NCBI GenBank assembly: GCA_028708005.1
Contig: JAQVZV010000025.1
Location: 1-8,854, forward strand
Origin: Bacilli bacterium
GTDB taxonomy: Bacteria; Bacillota_I; Bacilli_A; RF39; UBA660
DNA length: 8,854 nt
Reading direction: 5' to 3'
Below, piece by piece: positions 5,776-8,854 of the stretch. The position numbers were made by a program, and so were the translations under genes. The first letter of the stretch is position 1. Every line of letters begins with the position of its first letter. The notes below the pieces were generated by a model. That model was not told the origin of the DNA, did not search any database, and saw nothing but the letters and a program-made list of their open reading frames with translations.

Positions 5776-6199
5776 GTGTTTCCTTTTTCACTTTGTCTAA
5801 CCAAAAATAATCTTTGTTTATAAAGTCACAAACAAATATATTGTTTTCAAAATCTCTTAAGCTATCTATAAAAGTAGGATAATTTATATTACTTTTAATT
5901 TTCAAATGGGAATTATAAACTGTAAGCTTGCTAATTTCATCAAAATAAAGATTCTTTATAATATGTTTGTTTACATTTCTTGAATAAGATAATTCTCCAC
6001 AATGTTTATTATATATATATTCATTAACATTCAATTTATTGAAAGGAATTGCTATCTGTTCAAAGATACGATAACCTAAAATGATATCGTTATTATTCAA
6101 ATTATAGATTTGTTCAAAAATACGATAAAGAGATGATGGCTTTGAATTATAAAAACTAGCAAAATATTCATTGACAATAAAAACATAATATACACGCAT
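5768..6199 (-). CDS. sirA: SirA-like sporulation inhibitor of replication
   Basis: In Bacillus subtilis SirA (YneE, 148 residues) binds the N-terminal domain of DnaA and blocks new rounds of replication at the onset of sporulation. This 143-residue protein starts MRVYYVFIVNEYFASFYNSK, matching the SirA opening (YYTYxIKEEFAxHYFG), and ends VCDFINKDYFWLDKVKKE, matching the SirA end (MDFNSKRYGWLNPVKE). Its position between tkt and yneF is the same as in Bacillus, which makes the call firm despite low identity. The frame stays open to a GTG at 6208, but that codon lies inside the ribosome binding site AAGAGGTGA (6205-6213); the ATG at 6199, 5 nt after it, is the start. An YRIFEQI heptapeptide occurs twice, 18 codons apart. 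Confidence 0.85.
   Translation of the reverse strand: MRVYYVFIVNEYFASFYNSKPSSLYRIFEQIYNLNNNDIILGYRIFEQIAIPFNKLNVNEYIYNKHCGELSYSRNVNKHIIKNLYFDEISKLTVYNSHLKIKSNINYPTFIDSLRDFENNIFVCDFINKDYFWLDKVKKETLV
6057..6128. repeat. Short direct repeat inside sirA
   Basis: TGTTCAAAGATACGATAA (6057-6074) recurs as TGTTCAAAAATACGATAA (6111-6128), 17 of 18 bases identical and exactly 54 nt apart, so both copies encode YRIFEQ(I) in frame. The bases between them are not duplicated. Confidence 0.6.
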
Positions 6200-6204
6200 A
6201 TTAA

Positions 6205-6213
6205 TCACCTCTT
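6205..6213 (-). promoter_or_regulatory. Ribosome binding site fixing the sirA start
   Basis: AAGAGGTGA, 5 nt before the ATG at 6199. An in-frame GTG at 6208-6206 is part of this site and therefore is not the start. Confidence 0.8.
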
Positions 6214-6226
6214 CTGAACGGAGTAT

Positions 6227-6254
6227 ATATTAAGTGCGAGTCAGTAATTGTCAA
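6227..6254 (-). promoter_or_regulatory. sirA promoter
   Basis: A perfect -35 TTGACA (6254-6249), a 16-nt spacer and TAATAT (6232-6227, four of six). The -35 overlaps the base of the tkt terminator stem. The start would be near 6220, giving a leader of about 20 nt. It suggests vegetative-sigma transcription, but a Spo0A box cannot be excluded by eye. Confidence 0.55.
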
Positions 6255-6289
6255 AATAGAGAAACCTATTTAAAAAGTTTCTCTATTTT
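6253..6289. terminator. tkt terminator
   Basis: A perfect 13-bp stem (AAAATAGAGAAAC 6253-6265, GTTTCTCTATTTT 6277-6289) with an 11-nt loop that holds the tkt TAG stop (6268-6266). On the minus strand the Us are the 3' end of the arm (TATTTT); on the plus strand a longer T-run follows. The coding sequence for the last residues of transketolase forms the 5' arm. Confidence 0.8.
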
Positions 6290-8257
6290 TGTTTTTAATT
6301 GCTCAGTTGTGAAACCAAAATGATTTAGCACTTCTTCTTCACTGCCACTAACACCAAATTTATCAATTGTCATTAGATATTTATCATTATATACAAAGCG
6401 GAACCATCCGTAACTAGAACCAGCTTCAATAACTACGGTTTTATAGCCAACAGGAATAAGTTCTTCTTTATATGTAGCTGATTGTTCTATAAATTTTTCA
6501 ACACACGGCATGCTTACAACGCGCAAATCTATACCTGATTTATATAATTTTTCTGCTATCTCAAGAGCCATTGACACTTCACTACCAGTAGCGATAATAA
6601 TACCCGTTAACCTTGTAATTTCTTTTCTAACGACGTAAGCGCCTTTACTAACATAACTCATATCTGAAGTTTGTAATAGTGATGCTTCATTACGAGATAG
6701 AATGATTGCACTAGGCTTATTTGATTTCAAAATAGAATCCCAAGCACCAACCACTTCTTTAGCATCAGCGGGACGGTAAACATCTAAATTAGGCGTACTT
6801 CTAAGCATAGCAAGTTGTTCAATTGGTTGATGAGTAGGCCCATCAGGACCAATATTAATTGAATCATGAGTGAAAATATAAGTTATAGGTAAATTCATTA
6901 GTGAGGCCATTCTAATAGACGGTTTTAAATAATCAGCGAACGCTAAGAAAGTTGCGCCAAAGACTCTAAAACCAGAAACAGCTAAACCATTTAGAATTGC
7001 ACCCATAGCATGTTCTCTAACACCAAACAATATATTTCGGCCACTATATGAAGTTGCATTGTAAGCAGGATACTTTGGTAAGTAAGCTTTGGTTGAGGAA
7101 GCTACATCAGCATTACCACCAATGAAATTAAATATGTTGTCAGCAATAACACCCATTATTTTTCCGTTGGTATCTCTTAAAGGTTCCTTCATATCTTTAT
7201 CCAATTCCCACATTAGTTTAGGTAAATTAATATTGATACTAGTATTGTTAATTAAACTATTTAATTCAGTCTTAGTTTCATCTGATGCTTTTTCCAGATA
7301 CTCTTTTAAATAATCATTCCATTTACTATATTTGTTATCCATTCTATTAGTAATCATATTCCTAAATTCTTGGGAAGCTTCATTTGACATCGAAAATGGT
7401 ATTGCCCTTACATCCATTTTTTCTTTTAATTGAGTAATATCTTCTTTTGTAAGTGGTTTACCATGAACAGCATTTGTTCCTGCTAATAAAGAACCTCGAC
7501 CGATAATTGTCTTAATTTCAATAAGTGAGGGCTTATCAAGAACCTTTTTAGCTTTAGTAATGGCTTTATCTATTTCATCAACATTTTCACCATCTTTAAC
7601 ATACTGTGTATGCCACCCCATAGCTTCAAAACGATTTAACACATTTTCTGTAAAACACATATCAGTACGTCCATCTAATGAGACATTATTAGAATCATAT
7701 AAAACGATTAACTTACCCAATTTATAATTACCTGCTAAAGAAGCAGCTTCTTGACTGATGCCTTCCATAAGATCCCCATCACCACATAAGACATATGTAT
7801 GGTAATCAAAAAGACTCTTGCCTGTTTCAAATAATCCCTTTGTCTTTTCATTATACTTGGTAGCGAGCATACTCTCTGCCATCGCCATACCCACAGCTGA
7901 AGCGAAGCCTTGACCTAAAGGTCCGGTTGACATATCTACCCCCGGTGTTACTCCATATTCAGGATGACCAGGAGTTTTAAAGCCAATTCTTCTAAAATTC
8001 TTAATATCATCTATGGCAAGATCATATCCAGCTGCAAACAAAGTTGCATAAAGTAATGCTGAACCGTGTCCAGCTGACATTACAAATCTATCACGATTAA
8101 TCCATTTTGCATCACTTGGGTTTATATTCATATGCCTAGCATACAAAGTATAAAGTATTGGCGCCGCACCTAAAACAATGCCCGGATGACCAGATCCAGC
8201 AGCATCTATCATATCAATTGCCAATGCTTTTATATTATCAATTATCTTTTTATCCAT
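6266..8257 (-). CDS. tkt: Transketolase
   Basis: Thiamine-diphosphate enzyme of the pentose phosphate pathway; it moves two-carbon ketol units between sugar phosphates. The 663 residues match the usual length. Domain 1 has GSGHPGIVLGAAP (His24), SAGHGSALLYA, TGPLGQGFASAVGMA, and the ThDP/Mg motif GDGDLMEGISQEAASLAG (159 onward) with Asn190/191. AVHGKPL around His265 stands where HGAPL is common. Domain 2 has GNADVASSTK (381), GVREHAMGA with the catalytic Glu415, and FTHDSINIGPDGPTHQPIEQ (462-481); the C-terminal domain follows. The ATG at 8257 has AGAAGGA 6 nt upstream; the open frame extends 11 codons further but there it lacks a binding site. It has its own strong promoter and terminator. 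In Bacillus tkt also precedes sirA and yneF. Confidence 0.97.
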   Translation of the reverse strand: MDKKIIDNIKALAIDMIDAAGSGHPGIVLGAAPILYTLYARHMNINPSDAKWINRDRFVMSAGHGSALLYATLFAAGYDLAIDDIKNFRRIGFKTPGHPEYGVTPGVDMSTGPLGQGFASAVGMAMAESMLATKYNEKTKGLFETGKSLFDYHTYVLCGDGDLMEGISQEAASLAGNYKLGKLIVLYDSNNVSLDGRTDMCFTENVLNRFEAMGWHTQYVKDGENVDEIDKAITKAKKVLDKPSLIEIKTIIGRGSLLAGTNAVHGKPLTKEDITQLKEKMDVRAIPFSMSNEASQEFRNMITNRMDNKYSKWNDYLKEYLEKASDETKTELNSLINNTSININLPKLMWELDKDMKEPLRDTNGKIMGVIADNIFNFIGGNADVASSTKAYLPKYPAYNATSYSGRNILFGVREHAMGAILNGLAVSGFRVFGATFLAFADYLKPSIRMASLMNLPITYIFTHDSINIGPDGPTHQPIEQLAMLRSTPNLDVYRPADAKEVVGAWDSILKSNKPSAIILSRNEASLLQTSDMSYVSKGAYVVRKEITRLTGIIIATGSEVSMALEIAEKLYKSGIDLRVVSMPCVEKFIEQSATYKEELIPVGYKTVVIEAGSSYGWFRFVYNDKYLMTIDKFGVSGSEEEVLNHFGFTTEQLKTKIEKLFK

Positions 8258-8263
8258 AATTTT

Positions 8264-8270
8264 TCCTTCT
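8264..8270 (-). promoter_or_regulatory. Ribosome binding site fixing the tkt start
   Basis: AGAAGGA, 6 nt before the ATG at 8257. It places the start at MDKKIIDN rather than at the in-frame codon at 8290, which lies close to the predicted transcription start. Confidence 0.75.
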
Positions 8271-8304
8271 TTTCCCACTACACAAAACACCTCATTGTAT
8301 ATGT

Positions 8305-8313
8305 ATTATACCA
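8305..8313 (-). promoter_or_regulatory. tkt promoter (extended -10)
   Basis: TGGTATAAT on the minus strand is a perfect extended -10. The -35 position (about 8328-8333) is weak (TTTTAA) and falls in the hairpin of the upstream terminator. Predicted start near 8298, leader about 41 nt with no recognisable riboswitch. Confidence 0.7.
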
Positions 8314-8340
8314 AAAATGATTACTTTTTAAAAGTAATCA
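8313..8340 (-). terminator. Terminator of the GatD-like gene
   Basis: A near-perfect palindrome at 8318-8340 (TGATTACTT / AAGTAATCA, 9 or more bp, 5-nt loop), followed on the minus strand by five Ts (8317-8313). It begins about 35 nt after the stop at 8376 and overlaps the -35 region of tkt. Confidence 0.8.
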
Positions 8341-8375
8341 TTAGAAAATGTGTAAACTGTAATATAATTGATTTA

Positions 8376-8854
8376 TCAAACCGTTTCCTTATAAAAGTTA
8401 TTCATGAACATATCATAAGCTGCTATTTCAATTTTTAAGTCAAATTTCTTAAACTTAAAATTATTAACTTTACTGTTAACTAGCTCTTTAATAAAATATT
8501 CTAATAATTTAGGATTTCTAGCTAAAATAGGGCCAACCAAATAAGTCCCATAGAAATTCTTATAACGAATCCCTTCTTTTGAACTACCAGGATAACTTCC
8601 CACACCCTGAATCACATTGAACCACGGATGAGTTAACTCTCTTATAACACTACTTTGATTTTGAAAACCTAATATGTTAAGATTTAACAAATCAAACTTA
8701 AATAACGCTTCATCAATCATACGAAAATCTTCTTCTTTAACCGTATATGGGAATACACCTAATGCTTTATATTTCTTATTATTTTTATTTAAGATATATT
8801 TACCAAACAAATCAATGGCATTACCGGTTACAAGAAAGACTTTATTGTTCTCTA
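8376..8854 (-). CDS. gatD: GatD-like glutamine amidotransferase, catalytic residues lost (5' partial)
   Basis: The gene runs off the right edge; 158 codons are visible from 8852 (ENNKVFLVTGNAIDLFG...). It resembles the C-terminal two thirds of GatD, which supplies ammonia to MurT for amidating D-Glu in lipid II. Landmarks in order: LFGKYI, KALGVFPYT, LGFQNQ (GatD GFENH), VIQGVGSYPGSSKEGIRYKN (GatD FGYGNN...EGIHYKN), and GTYLVGPILARNPKLLEYFI (GatD GTYLHGPILPKN). The GatD nucleophile Cys in ICGGYQFLG corresponds to TGNAIDLFG here, and the catalytic His of TYLHGP is Val. There is no cysteine in the visible part. A MurT-like ligase gene would be expected upstream, outside the window. An internal TTG at 8810 could be mistaken for a start but the frame and homology continue through it. 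Family assignment is from remembered GatD sequence; the missing residues are seen directly. Confidence 0.75.
   Translation of the reverse strand, partial: ENNKVFLVTGNAIDLFGKYILNKNNKKYKALGVFPYTVKEEDFRMIDEALFKFDLLNLNILGFQNQSSVIRELTHPWFNVIQGVGSYPGSSKEGIRYKNFYGTYLVGPILARNPKLLEYFIKELVNSKVNNFKFKKFDLKIEIAAYDMFMNNFYKETV

Noticed and set aside
8258..8290. Longer transketolase start from 8290
   Set aside because: It would begin only about 8 nt after the predicted transcription start and has no binding site; ATG at 8257 has AGAAGGA and gives the family-typical N-terminus.
8258..8298. Riboswitch such as a TPP element before tkt
   Set aside because: The leader is only about 41 nt and contains no THI-box-like pattern.
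1..8854. CRISPR arrays, tRNA or rRNA genes, transposons or prophage parts
   Set aside because: No spaced direct repeats, RNA-gene signatures, transposase motifs or terminal inverted repeats were seen; the window reads as ordinary chromosomal core with a variant rnf operon.

Overview
The window comes from a low-GC Gram-positive bacterium, most likely a deep-branching member of the Bacilli (Erysipelotrichia, Turicibacter, Haloplasma or Izemoplasma type). The evidence is the AT-rich sequence, strong AGGAGG-type ribosome binding sites, the tkt-sirA-yneF order known from Bacillus, and an Rnf operon in the clostridial order C-D-G-E-A-B. The organism uses the standard bacterial code: TGG encodes Trp, and TGA ends rnfD-rnfG and rnfE. 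The lineage is an inference; nothing here fixes the genus.

Layout. At the left edge is the 3' end of a plus-strand patatin-like phospholipase gene (1-265). It converges on the minus-strand genes at a shared bidirectional terminator (279-302). All other genes lie on the minus strand. Read right to left they are: a 5'-truncated GatD-like glutamine amidotransferase (8854-8376), transketolase tkt (8257-6266), sirA (6199-5768), yneF (5724-5509), a class I glutamine amidotransferase/peptidase C26 gene (5460-4795), and the rnf operon (4664-290). Each unit upstream of rnf has its own promoter-like sequence. Several terminators start inside the 3' end of the gene they follow, or overlap the next promoter. 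No intergenic stretch is longer than about 130 bases.

The rnf operon is the notable part. Rnf is a membrane complex that couples electron flow between reduced ferredoxin and NAD+ to ion transport. The operon reads rnfC, a fused rnfD-rnfG, a 32-codon membrane microprotein gene, rnfE, rnfA, a 37-codon membrane microprotein gene with a C-terminal CxxC-x4-CxxC tail, and a very short rnfB. The two microprotein genes have their own ribosome binding sites and overlap or nearly touch both neighbours, so they look like genuine operon members. RnfB is 92 residues and keeps only the membrane anchor and the first [4Fe-4S] domain; the ferredoxin-like 2[4Fe-4S] domain is absent and the operon terminator follows at once. 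A compact Rnf variant with a missing electron-entry domain and an added Cys-rich microprotein is the best candidate here for something undescribed.

The second notable item is the GatD-like protein at the right edge. It aligns with the GatD subunit of lipid II isoglutaminyl synthase, but the visible part (158 residues) contains no cysteine, and the catalytic His position is Val. It looks like a pseudo-amidotransferase.

Transketolase, SirA and YneF are conventional. SirA (the DnaA-binding replication inhibitor of early sporulation) hints at a sporulating lineage or sporulating ancestry.
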